NCBI GenBank assembly: GCA_035544515.1 | Contig: DATKEG010000177.1 | Location: 1-14,168 of the forward strand | DNA: 14,168 bases | Direction: 5' to 3' | Source of the DNA: DATKEG01 sp035544515 | GTDB lineage: Bacteria > Acidobacteriota > Vicinamibacteria > Fen-336 | Shown: positions 1 through 7,231 of the stretch, piece by piece | How the letters are laid out: every line of letters begins with the position of its first letter | Position numbering within the stretch: the first letter of the stretch is position 1 | Notes under the pieces: generated by a model | Told to the model about the DNA's origin: nothing | Seen by the model: only the letters and a program-made list of their open reading frames with translations | Databases searched by the model: none | Program-made: the position numbers and the translations under genes

Positions 1-771
1 GTCGAGGGCTTCGAAGCGGGCCTCGCGATCGTCCACCGGCGGCGGGTTCAGGTACTCGTCGCGGCTGATCCGGCCGTCGTTGTTCGCGTCCAGGCGGTCG
101 AACTCCATGCGGTTCTGGCCGAACTCGCCCCGCGACAGCCAGCCGTTGTTGTTGCGGTCGAGCACGTCGAACTGCGCGCGCGCGCTGTCCTCCGGTCGCG
201 GGTTCGCGTATTCGTCGAGGCTCACCCGGCCGTCGTTGTTCCGATCGGCGCGGTCGAACTCCGCGCGGTTCTGGCCGAACTCGGCGCGGGACAGCCAGCC
301 GTCGTTGTTGCGGTCGAGCCCGCCGAAACGGCCCTCGGCCGTGTTCGGATCGGGCGGGTTCGCGTACTCGTCGCGCGTGAGGCGGCCGTCGTTGTTGCGG
401 TCCGCGCGGTTGAACACGACTTCGTCGCCGTGCCATTCGCCGCGCGAGAGGAACCCGTCGCCGTCGTGATCGAGGTCGCGGAAGGCATCCGCGGCCGCGG
501 CCGGGGGTGCGGGCGCGGGCGCGGGCGTCCCGCTCGGCACCCCGAACTCTTCACGGGTGAGCACGCCGTCGTTGTTCTTGTCCAGGGCCCGGAAGTTGCC
601 GGGGTGGCCTCCCGTGGAGACGTATTCGCTCTGCGAGAGCAGGCCGTCCTTGTTCGCGTCCCGCTGCTCGAAGCGTTGCGCGCGCCCAGGATCCTGGGCT
701 TGCGCTCCCGACGCCGTGAAGGCCACCACCGCGAGAGCGATCGCCGGTGCGTCATGAAGGCGCAGTCGCAT
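1..771 (-). CDS. Secreted EF-hand repeat protein (partial, C-terminus beyond window)
   Basis: Probable exported calcium-binding protein. Reading the minus strand from ATG 771-769 gives 257 residues without a stop up to the window edge. Residues 1-25 form a signal peptide (MRLR start, hydrophobic IALAVVAF, cleavage after AQA), so it should act outside the cytoplasm. Eight EF-hand loops of the D-x-[ND]-x-DG type start near residues 38, 64, 101, 124, 153, 176, 205 and 228, for example DRNNDGWLSRAEF and DANNDGRISRDEY, and a ninth begins at the edge. Loops from residue 101 onward repeat with a period of 52 residues. An Ala/Pro-rich linker (about 80-95) separates the first pair from the repeats. 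The start is chosen because GAGGAGG lies 9 bases upstream and the signal peptide begins there. It is divergent from the ligase cluster. The calcium role is inferred from the loops; the physiological target is unknown. Confidence 0.9.
   Translation of the reverse strand, partial: MRLRLHDAPAIALAVVAFTASGAQAQDPGRAQRFEQRDANKDGLLSQSEYVSTGGHPGNFRALDKNNDGVLTREEFGVPSGTPAPAPAPPAAAADAFRDLDHDGDGFLSRGEWHGDEVVFNRADRNNDGRLTRDEYANPPDPNTAEGRFGGLDRNNDGWLSRAEFGQNRAEFDRADRNNDGRVSLDEYANPRPEDSARAQFDVLDRNNNGWLSRGEFGQNRMEFDRLDANNDGRISRDEYLNPPPVDDREARFEALD
4..471 (-). repeat. Three tandem 156-bp coding repeats (EF-hand pairs)
   Basis: Three in-frame units of 156 bp (471-316, 315-160, 159-4), each encoding a pair of EF-hand loops. 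The two units nearest the edge are most alike and share GQNR.EFDR between the loops; for instance the same 10-base word gcggttctgg recurs at 109 and 265. This looks like internal duplication of a 52-residue module. It may continue past the window edge. Confidence 0.8.
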
Positions 772-780
772 ATGTGTATT

Positions 781-787
781 CCTCCTC
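781..787 (-). promoter_or_regulatory. Strong ribosome binding site of the EF-hand gene
   Basis: Minus-strand GAGGAGG, 9 bases before ATG 771. It is one of the few canonical Shine-Dalgarno sites in the window and fixes the start of the EF-hand gene. Confidence 0.7.
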
Positions 788-891
788 AACCAAGGCACGA
801 AAAATGCGCGGGCACCGTCCGCGGCCTTGCGCGGCGGACCCAGGGGGCTTGGAAGCAAGGACGATGCCAGGCCCGGCCGGCCGGCGCACGC

Positions 892-897
892 TAGAAT
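892..897 (+). promoter_or_regulatory. Putative -10 box giving a leaderless ligase mRNA
   Basis: TAGAAT sits six bases before ATG 904, the spacing expected if transcription starts at or next to the start codon. No purine-rich ribosome binding site precedes this ATG. No convincing -35 is seen at the usual distance. The same arrangement occurs before the cca and Fic-fold genes. Confidence 0.4.
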
Positions 898-903
898 GCG
901 CGC

Positions 904-2256
904 ATGGACGAGCAGACGGCGCGGGCGGTGGAGGACTACAACCGCCTCTTGAGGGACGAGAAGGCGCACTTCCAGGAATTGCAGACGCGCCTCGCGGACC
1001 GCCTGCGGGCGGCGAAGCTGACCTTCGGCGGGCGCCTGCTGTGCCCCTTCCTCCGCCCGAACTTCGTGTCGCCGGCGGCGTACGAGCAGATCCGCGGCGT
1101 CTGCCGGCACATCGTCCAGGCCGTCGAGAAGGTGGAAGCCGAGCTGGGAGAGGCGCTCTGGGACCGCGTGGATCTCACGCCCGAGGAGCGGGAGCTCGTG
1201 GCCATCCACCCCGGCTACGCCCGCAGCTCGCCCAGCGCGCGGCTGGACTCCTTCCTCACCCCGGACGCCTATCAGTTCGTCGAGCTCAACGCGGAGAGCC
1301 CCGCCGGCATCGCGTACAGCGAGACGCTGGAGGAGGTGTTCCTGGAGCTGCCCCTGATGCAGAAGTTCCAGGAGAAGTGGACGCTGCGCCGGTTCGAGGC
1401 CCGGCAGAAGCTGCTCGACACCCTGCTCTCCTGCCACCGCGAGGCGGGCGGGCGGCAGGAGCACCCCACCATCGCGATCGTGGATTACGAGGACGTGCCC
1501 ACGCGCACGGAGCACCACCTGTTCCGGGAGTTCTTCTCCGACAGCGGGTATCCGTCCTTCGTGTGCGATCCGCGGGACCTCGTCTACGAGAAGGGCTCCT
1601 TGCGCTACCAGGGCCGCTCGATCGACATCGTGTACAAGCGGCTGCTCGTCAACGAGCTGATCGAGCGAAAGGACCGGCTGCAGGCGCTCATCTCCGCCGC
1701 CCGCGACCGGGCGGTCACCGTGGTGAACCCCTTCCGCTGCAAGCCCATCCACAAGAAGGCGATCTTCGCCGTGCTCACGGACGCCTCGCTGCAGGCGCTG
1801 TTCAGCGAGGCGCAGCGCGCGGCCATCGCCGCCCACGTGCCCTGGACGCGCCGCGTGCTCGAGCGGGAGGACACGCGCGACGGGAAGCCGGTCGACCTGC
1901 CGCGGTACATCCGCGACCACCGCGAGCATCTCGTGCTCAAGCCCAACGACGAGTACGGCGGAAAGGGCGTGTTCATCGGCTGGGAGATGACGCAGACCGA
2001 CTGGGAGGCCGCCCTGGCCGAGGCCTTGCAGGCGTCCTACGTGGTGCAGGAGAAGGTGGAGCTGCAGCGGCGGAGCTTCCCCGAGCTCGATGCCCAGGCC
2101 ACGGAGCCGCAACTCCGCGACGTCGTGGTGGACCTCGACCCGTTCGTCTTCCAGGGGGAGGTGGAGGGCTTCCTGACCCGGCTCTCCGGGTCGTCGCTGG
2201 CCAACGTCACCTCGGGCGGCGGGCAGGTGCCCGGCTTCGTGGTGGAGCCCCGCTAG
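904..2256 (+). CDS. Circularly permuted ATP-grasp ligase (glutathionylspermidine-synthase-like)
   Basis: Predicted cytoplasmic ATP-dependent carboxylate-amine ligase, 450 residues. Features visible in order: R-x-D at 113-115; a pre-ATP-grasp segment FVELNAESPAG (125-135); DIVYKRLLVNEL (241-252); VNPFRCKPIHKK (274-285); the nucleotide-binding LVLKPNDEYGGKGVFIGW (343-360); YVVQEKVEL (379-387); and a C-terminal TRLSGSSLANVTSGGG (425-440) whose Asn is a plausible Mg ligand. This order matches circularly permuted ATP-grasp proteins related to glutathionylspermidine synthase, but the N-terminal amidase of that enzyme is absent. The next gene starts one base after the stop, so they are surely co-transcribed. 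Substrates cannot be read from the sequence. ATG 904 is used because no in-frame earlier start fits and a -10 box lies directly upstream. The family call is from remembered motifs and is moderately firm; the exact reaction is unknown. Confidence 0.8.
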   Translation: MDEQTARAVEDYNRLLRDEKAHFQELQTRLADRLRAAKLTFGGRLLCPFLRPNFVSPAAYEQIRGVCRHIVQAVEKVEAELGEALWDRVDLTPEERELVAIHPGYARSSPSARLDSFLTPDAYQFVELNAESPAGIAYSETLEEVFLELPLMQKFQEKWTLRRFEARQKLLDTLLSCHREAGGRQEHPTIAIVDYEDVPTRTEHHLFREFFSDSGYPSFVCDPRDLVYEKGSLRYQGRSIDIVYKRLLVNELIERKDRLQALISAARDRAVTVVNPFRCKPIHKKAIFAVLTDASLQALFSEAQRAAIAAHVPWTRRVLEREDTRDGKPVDLPRYIRDHREHLVLKPNDEYGGKGVFIGWEMTQTDWEAALAEALQASYVVQEKVELQRRSFPELDAQATEPQLRDVVVDLDPFVFQGEVEGFLTRLSGSSLANVTSGGGQVPGFVVEPR

Positions 2257-2257
2257 G

Positions 2258-3388
2258 ATGCCCATCGCCTGCCACGACAAGACGCGCTTCGGCCCCCGTT
2301 TCTGCCTGACCGGCTGCACGGCCGCACCCGGCGGCGGCTTCTTCGACTACGCGCGCGTGGAGGCGCCCTCGGACGTGCCGCCTGCCGACCCGCGCGTCGT
2401 CGACGTGGCCGTCCTCGACATGAATCACGGCTGGCCGAACCTGGGCCACGACTCCCTCGTGCACGCCGTCCAGGACGCAGCCTGCGACCTCATATCCCAT
2501 CTGCGCGGGACCGGCCTGCGCGTGCGGGCCATCTCCTACGACGTGCGGCGCCGTCACGCGATCCCGGAGCCGCCGGGGGGGCGTTTCGCGCTCTACGTCG
2601 GCACCGGTGGTCCCGGGCACATCGACCCGCACCGCAACGACGGCGGGCCGGGCACCCAGGGGATCGTGGAGGACCCGGGCTGGGAAAGGCCCCTGTTCTC
2701 CCTTTTCGACCGGGTCCGGGGCTCGCACGACGCGGCGCTGGTGGCGGTCTGCCACACCTTCGGCGTGATGTGCCGGTGGTCGGGCGTGGCCCGGCCGGTG
2801 CTCCGCCCGGCGGAAAAGGGGGGCAAGAGCGCCGGCATCCTGGAGAACCTGCTCACGGCCGAGGCCACGCGGCACCCGTGGTTCGGACGGCTGGCGGACG
2901 AGCTTCCGGACCGGCGGCGGCTGCCTGTGCTCGATCACCGGCTCTACGACCTCGTGCCGGAGCCGCGGCCCTTGCCCCGGGGCGCGCTCGCGATCGGGTA
3001 CGAGACGCGGGGCATCGGCGGCCCCCAGGGCGAGGCGCTCACCATGCTGGAGTTCGCCCGGGACGAGAAAGGCGAGATGCCGCGCGTGTTCGCCGTGAAC
3101 CACCATCCGGAGATCGTGGACCTCGACCGCCAGAGGCTCGTCCTCCAGCGCAAGCGCGAGCGGGGCGAGGTGACGCCCGAGTGGTTCGAGGAGCGCCAGG
3201 CGGTGCTCGAGGCGACCCACCACGATCCCCTCCGCGACCGGCGCCTGCACGCGACCTCGGACTACACGCTGCTGGGCCCCCTCCGCTTCCACCTCTACCG
3301 GCAGGTCCGACGCCGCGCCGAGGCGCTCGACCTGGCCGTCGACCTGCACGAGGACGAGGTCCTCGCCCAGTCTCGCCCCGCGGTCTAG
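2258..3388 (+). CDS. Class-I glutamine amidotransferase-like protein
   Basis: 376-residue protein with the layout of a class-I (triad) glutamine amidotransferase. A GTGGPG segment (115-120) matches the oxyanion-loop position; Cys165 sits in the nucleophile elbow AVCHTFG (163-169); and His283 with Glu285 lie in NHHPEI (281-286), the usual H-P-E of the triad. The elbow differs from the common G-x-C-x-G-x-Q form, so glutamine may not be the substrate: it could hydrolyse or transfer from another gamma-glutamyl or amide compound. The N-terminus holds three cysteines (5, 16, 20). About 90 residues after the HPE form a charged, mostly helical tail. The ATG follows the upstream stop by one base, with GGAG about ten bases before, suggesting translational coupling to the ATP-grasp gene. 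It may supply ammonia to, or process the product of, the flanking ligases. That role is inferred from position. Confidence 0.75.
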   Translation: MPIACHDKTRFGPRFCLTGCTAAPGGGFFDYARVEAPSDVPPADPRVVDVAVLDMNHGWPNLGHDSLVHAVQDAACDLISHLRGTGLRVRAISYDVRRRHAIPEPPGGRFALYVGTGGPGHIDPHRNDGGPGTQGIVEDPGWERPLFSLFDRVRGSHDAALVAVCHTFGVMCRWSGVARPVLRPAEKGGKSAGILENLLTAEATRHPWFGRLADELPDRRRLPVLDHRLYDLVPEPRPLPRGALAIGYETRGIGGPQGEALTMLEFARDEKGEMPRVFAVNHHPEIVDLDRQRLVLQRKRERGEVTPEWFEERQAVLEATHHDPLRDRRLHATSDYTLLGPLRFHLYRQVRRRAEALDLAVDLHEDEVLAQSRPAV

Positions 3389-3416
3389 CCGCGATCTCCG
3401 AGGTCACCAATCCGGC

Positions 3417-3445
3417 TTGAATTCGGCGGCCCGGCCACCTACGCT
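3417..3445 (+). promoter_or_regulatory. Possible sigma70-like promoter before the PGM1-type ligase
   Basis: TTGAAT (3417-3422), a 17-base spacer and TACGCT (3440-3445). Transcription would begin near 3452, only about eight bases before ATG 3460, which again has no clear ribosome binding site. It could give the third gene its own transcript in addition to read-through from 904. Confidence 0.35.
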
Positions 3446-3459
3446 GGGCGCCGACCGCC

Positions 3460-4992
3460 ATGTTACCCAAGCCCCCGTTGCCCGGCGATCTCACGCTGGA
3501 ACAGGAGATCGAGGCCTTCGAAGGCTTGAAGCCACGGCTGCAGGAGCTGTGGGAGACCGTCACCATGCGGCAGGAGGAGCCGCACACCTCGGTGGTGGTG
3601 CCGTCGCTCACGCTCGACCAGGCGGAGCTGCGGAAGCTGCCGGGCGTCAGCTTCTACGAGGAACGGCTGCTCTTCCTGCTCATCCGGCTGCGCAACCCGC
3701 GCGGCCGCATGGTCTACATCACCTCGCAGCCCATCCATCCCATGATCCTGGAGTACTACTTCCAGTTCCTGGCCGGGGTGCCGGCCAGCCACGCGCGGGC
3801 GCGCCTCACGCTCCTGTGCGCGCACGACGGCTCGCCGCGCTCGCTCACGGAGAAGATCCTGGAGCGGCCCCGGCTCCTCGAGCGCATCCGCGCCGGCATC
3901 CACGACCGGAGCCGCGCGTACCTCACCGTGTTCAACTCGACGCCCCTCGAACGCAAGCTGGCCGTCCTGCTGGGCGTCCCGCTCAACGGCGTCGATCCCA
4001 AGCTCACGCACCTCGGCAGCAAGTCGGGCAGCCGGAAGGTGTTCCGCGAGGCCGGCGTGGACCTGCCGGCGGGAGTCGAGGACCTCCGCACCGAGCACGA
4101 GGTCGAGAACGCGCTGCTCGAGCTGCGCGAGAAGCGGCCGGGCATCCGGCGGGCGGTGATCAAGCTCAACGACAGCTTCTCCGGCGAGGGCAATGCCCTC
4201 TTCCGCTACCCCGACGGCATCCGGCGCTCGGATGCCCAGGACCAGCTCCGCCAGATCGAGTTCTCCGTGCCCACGGAGACGCCCCCCCTCTTCTTCGAGA
4301 AGCTGGCGCGCATGGGCGGCGTGGTGGAGGAGTTCATCGAGGCGACCGAGAAGTTCTCGCCCAGCGCCCAGCTTCGCGTGAGCCCGAGCGGCGAGGTCAC
4401 GCTCATCTCCACGCACGACCAGATCCTGGGCGGCCCGACCGGCCAGGTCTTCCTCGGCTCCAGCTTCCCCGCCCACGAAGACTACCGGATGCAGATCCAG
4501 GAGGTGGCGCACGGCATCGGGGGGGTGCTGGCGAGCTACGGTGTGGTGAGCCGCTTCGGCGTGGACTTCCTCGTCTGGCGCAATGCGCCCACCGAGCCCT
4601 GGCGGGTCACCGCGCTCGAGGTCAACCTGCGCATGGGCGGGACCACCCATCCCTACCTCGCGCTCCAGTTCCTGACCGGCGGGAAGCTCGACCCCGCCAC
4701 CGGCCTGTTCATGTCCACCACCGGGCACGCGAAGTACTACCGCGCGACCGACAACCTCAAGTCGGACACCTATCGCGGGCTGCTGCCGGAGGACCTCATC
4801 GAGATCCTCACCTTCAACAAGCTCCACTACAGCCACGGCTCGGAATCCGGCGTGCTCTTCCACCTCATCGGCGCCCTGTCCGAGTTCGGGAAGCTCGGCC
4901 TCACGGCGATCGGCAACAGCCGGGAAGAGGTCAACGAGCTGTACGTGCGGACGCTGACCGTGCTCGACAGCGAGACCCACTACACGCGCTGA
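3460..4992 (+). CDS. PGM1-related ATP-grasp peptide ligase
   Basis: 510-residue ATP-grasp enzyme resembling the pheganomycin peptide ligase PGM1, which joins amino-acid-like units to peptides using ATP. An N-terminal pre-ATP-grasp region holds VVVPSLTLD (45-53), YEERLLFLL (66-74) and YITSQPIHP (86-94), then HLGSKSGSRKVFREAGV (184-200). ATP-grasp motifs follow: AVIKLNDSFSGEGNALF (232-248), VVEEFIEA (288-295), STHDQILGG (317-325) and ALEVNLRMGGTTHP (385-398), where Glu387 and Asn389 are the expected Mg ligands. All appear intact. A C-terminal region of about 100 residues ends in HYTR. It is 71 bases after the amidotransferase-like gene, with a possible own promoter. No pheganomycin-type precursor peptide gene is nearby, so the product is probably different. 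PGM1 homologues are widespread; the family assignment is fairly sure, the substrate unknown. Confidence 0.85.
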   Translation: MLPKPPLPGDLTLEQEIEAFEGLKPRLQELWETVTMRQEEPHTSVVVPSLTLDQAELRKLPGVSFYEERLLFLLIRLRNPRGRMVYITSQPIHPMILEYYFQFLAGVPASHARARLTLLCAHDGSPRSLTEKILERPRLLERIRAGIHDRSRAYLTVFNSTPLERKLAVLLGVPLNGVDPKLTHLGSKSGSRKVFREAGVDLPAGVEDLRTEHEVENALLELREKRPGIRRAVIKLNDSFSGEGNALFRYPDGIRRSDAQDQLRQIEFSVPTETPPLFFEKLARMGGVVEEFIEATEKFSPSAQLRVSPSGEVTLISTHDQILGGPTGQVFLGSSFPAHEDYRMQIQEVAHGIGGVLASYGVVSRFGVDFLVWRNAPTEPWRVTALEVNLRMGGTTHPYLALQFLTGGKLDPATGLFMSTTGHAKYYRATDNLKSDTYRGLLPEDLIEILTFNKLHYSHGSESGVLFHLIGALSEFGKLGLTAIGNSREEVNELYVRTLTVLDSETHYTR

Positions 4993-5039
4993 CCCGCCGC
5001 CCCTCCTTTCGTCCAACCGCCAAAGGCGTCGGGTGGCCC

Positions 5040-5069
5040 TTGCACCTTCCTTTAAAAATTGGATAGTAT
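5040..5069 (+). promoter_or_regulatory. Sigma70-like promoter of the c-di-GMP gene, with palindrome over the -10
   Basis: TTGCAC (5040-5045), an 18-base AT-rich spacer and TAGTAT (5064-5069), with a start expected near 5076. This is the most AT-rich patch in the surrounding sequence. GGATA-G-TATCC at 5061-5071 is an inverted repeat centred on the -10 box and could be an operator. The promoter lies inside the possible GTG-initiated extension at 5033, which argues that translation starts at ATG 5084. Confidence 0.6.
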
Positions 5070-5083
5070 CCTTCTCGATTTCC

Positions 5084-7219
5084 ATGGCGACCATCGCGAG
5101 CGGTTCCCCTCTTCCCGCGCGCCTTCAGGTCCTGCTGCTCGAGGACGATCCCGGGGATCGCCAGCTCATCGCACAGGAGATCGGGCGGTGCTTCGAGGCG
5201 GTCGAGCTGCGCTCCGTGGCCACGGGCCGCGACTTCGAACGCGCGTTGCGTGAACGCGCCGCCGACGTCATCCTGGTGGACTACCTCGTGCCGGGATACG
5301 GGGGGGCGCAGGCCTTGCAGCAGGCCGCCCGCCTCGCCCCCGGCACGCCATTGATCGTGGTGACCGGATCGCTCGACGAGGAGACGGCCGCCGGCGTCAT
5401 CAAGGCCGGCGCCGCCGATTACGTCCTGAAGGACCGGCTCGCGCGCCTCGGTGGCGCCATCCGCACGGCGCTCGAAGCGCGGCGCCTGCGCGAGGACCGC
5501 GAGCGCGCCCTGCAGGCCCTGCGGGAGAGCGAAGAGCGCTACGCGCTCGCCATCCGCGGGGCCAACGACGGGTTGTGGGACTGGGACATCTCCGGCGGCC
5601 GGTTCTACTTCTCGGCGAGATGGAAGGCCATGCTCGGCTACGGCGAGGGGGCGGTCGGCGTCCGGCCGGAGGACTGGTTCGACCGCGTGCACCCCGACGA
5701 CATCTCGCGCCTGCGCCGGGCTCTCGACGAGCACGTCCTGGGCGCCGTCCCCTATTTCGAGTGCGAGCACCGGATGCGCACGGCCGAGGGCGCCTGGCGC
5801 TGGATGCTCAGCCGGGGGCTGGCCGTGCGCGACGCGGCCGGACGGGCCTGCCGGATGGCGGGCTCCCAGACGGACATCGCGCGCCGCAAGCAGGCCGAAG
5901 AGCAGCTCATCCACGACGCTCTGCACGACGCCCTGACGAAGCTGCCCAACCGGACCTTGTTCGTGGACCGGCTGCGCCTGGCCCTCGCCCGCCACCGCCG
6001 GCGGCCGCGCGGCGCCCTGGCCGTGTGCTGCCTGAACCTCGACCGGTTCAAGGTGGTCAACGACGGCCTGGGCCACGCGGTGGCCGACGAGGTGCTGGTG
6101 GCGGTGGCACGGCGCCTGGACGGATGCCTGCGGCCGGGCGACACCGTGGCCCGGCTCGGCGGCGACGAGTTCGCGATCCTCCTGGAAGAGGTGGCCGACG
6201 TGGGCCAGGCGCTGCGCGTGGCCGAGCGCGTGCACCTCGAGCTGCGCGCGCCCTTCCGCGTGCACGGGCACGAGCTCTTCTCGACGGCCACGGTGGGCAT
6301 CGCCATGGCCGCGCCGTGCCACCAGCAGGCCGAGGAGCTGCTGCGCGACGCCGCCACCGCGCTCCACCGGGGCAAGAGGCGCGGGCGCGGGCGCTCCGAG
6401 ATCTTCGACGAGTCCATGCACTCGCTGGCCGCGGCGCGCCTGCAGCTGGAGACGGATCTATGGCGGGCGGTACAGCGCCGCGAGCTGCGGCTCCACTACC
6501 AGCCGATGGTCGCGCTCGACACCGAGCGCGTGACCGGGTTCGAGGCGCTCGTGCGCTGGCAGCATCCGCGGCGCGGCCTGCTCGCGCCCGAGGAGTTCGT
6601 CCCGCTGGCCGAGGAGATGGGCGTGAGCGCGCCGCTCGGCGCCTGGGTGCTCCAGGAGGCCTGCCGCGCGGCCGGCGAGTGGCAGCGGTCGTTCCCCCGC
6701 GCCGTGCCCCTCAGCGTGAGCGTGAACCTCTCGGCGCGCCAGTTCGCCCAGTCGGACGTGCTGGCCCTGGCCGCGGACGCGCTCGCCGAGTCCGGCCTGG
6801 CCGCGGCCAGCCTGCGCCTGGAGCTGACCGAGAGCGTGATCATGGAGGAGCCGGAGGCCGCCGCGGCCAAGCTCTCCCGCCTCAAGGACCTCGGCATCGC
6901 GCTCGACATCGACGACTTCGGAACCGGCTACTCGTCGCTGAGCCACCTGCGGCGGTTTCCCATCGACGCGCTCAAGATCGACCGCTCCTTCGTCAGCCGC
7001 ATGGACACCGAGCTGGACGACCACGAGATCGTGCGCACGATCGTCACCCTGGCGGCCAACCTGGGCGTGGCGGCCGTGGCCGAGGGCGTGGAGACGCCGG
7101 AGCAGAAGTCGCGCCTGCAGGGGATGCGCTGCCGGTTCGGGCAGGGCTTCCTGTTCTCGCGGCCCCTCGACCTCACGGCGGTCAGCGAGCTGCTCCGGAC
7201 GCGACGCGACGGTGGATAG
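5084..7219 (+). CDS. Response-regulator c-di-GMP enzyme: REC-PAS-GGDEF-EAL
   Basis: 711-residue cytoplasmic signalling protein combining synthesis and breakdown of cyclic di-GMP. Residues 13-130 form a receiver domain: acidic pocket E20-D21-D22, phospho-acceptor Asp66 in ILVDYLVPG, Thr94 and Lys116. A PAS domain follows (about 150-267, WDWDISGGRFYFS and FECEHRMRT). The GGDEF domain (272-443) has HDALTKLPNR, NLDRFKVVND and an intact GGDEF at 359-363. Its RPGD (350-353) is a product-inhibition I-site five residues upstream. The EAL domain (454-705) keeps EAL (487-489), Asn548, Glu583, DDFG (610-613), Lys631, Glu667 and Gln687, so both activities look possible. No membrane segment or partner kinase is visible nearby. 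ATG 5084 is chosen because a promoter occupies the region upstream. Which activity dominates in the cell cannot be told. The stop is 12 bases from the convergent cca stop. Confidence 0.93.
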   Translation: MATIASGSPLPARLQVLLLEDDPGDRQLIAQEIGRCFEAVELRSVATGRDFERALRERAADVILVDYLVPGYGGAQALQQAARLAPGTPLIVVTGSLDEETAAGVIKAGAADYVLKDRLARLGGAIRTALEARRLREDRERALQALRESEERYALAIRGANDGLWDWDISGGRFYFSARWKAMLGYGEGAVGVRPEDWFDRVHPDDISRLRRALDEHVLGAVPYFECEHRMRTAEGAWRWMLSRGLAVRDAAGRACRMAGSQTDIARRKQAEEQLIHDALHDALTKLPNRTLFVDRLRLALARHRRRPRGALAVCCLNLDRFKVVNDGLGHAVADEVLVAVARRLDGCLRPGDTVARLGGDEFAILLEEVADVGQALRVAERVHLELRAPFRVHGHELFSTATVGIAMAAPCHQQAEELLRDAATALHRGKRRGRGRSEIFDESMHSLAAARLQLETDLWRAVQRRELRLHYQPMVALDTERVTGFEALVRWQHPRRGLLAPEEFVPLAEEMGVSAPLGAWVLQEACRAAGEWQRSFPRAVPLSVSVNLSARQFAQSDVLALAADALAESGLAAASLRLELTESVIMEEPEAAAAKLSRLKDLGIALDIDDFGTGYSSLSHLRRFPIDALKIDRSFVSRMDTELDDHEIVRTIVTLAANLGVAAVAEGVETPEQKSRLQGMRCRFGQGFLFSRPLDLTAVSELLRTRRDGG

Positions 7220-7231
7220 GGGGCTTCGCGC

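Noticed and set aside
4..471. Regular DNA repeats taken as a CRISPR array
   Set aside because: The repeats are in frame, diverged, and encode EF-hand loops; there are no unique spacers or cas genes.
904..2256. Bifunctional glutathionylspermidine synthase/amidase
   Set aside because: The N-terminal Cys-His amidase domain is absent and the protein is much shorter; only the ATP-grasp part is similar.
3460..4992. Pheganomycin-type gene cluster
   Set aside because: No precursor peptide gene or phenylglycine-tailoring enzymes are present; only the ligase family is shared.
5033..5083. GTG 5033 as start of the c-di-GMP protein
   Set aside because: The extra 17 codons cover the promoter, and the receiver domain begins normally after ATG 5084.
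3463..5094. Long open frame antisense to the PGM1-type ligase
   Set aside because: It is a by-product of high GC codon bias; the plus-strand frame carries all the family motifs, and the antisense product is low-complexity with no recognisable domain. The same holds for the long antisense frames at 2207-3349 and 4931-6421.
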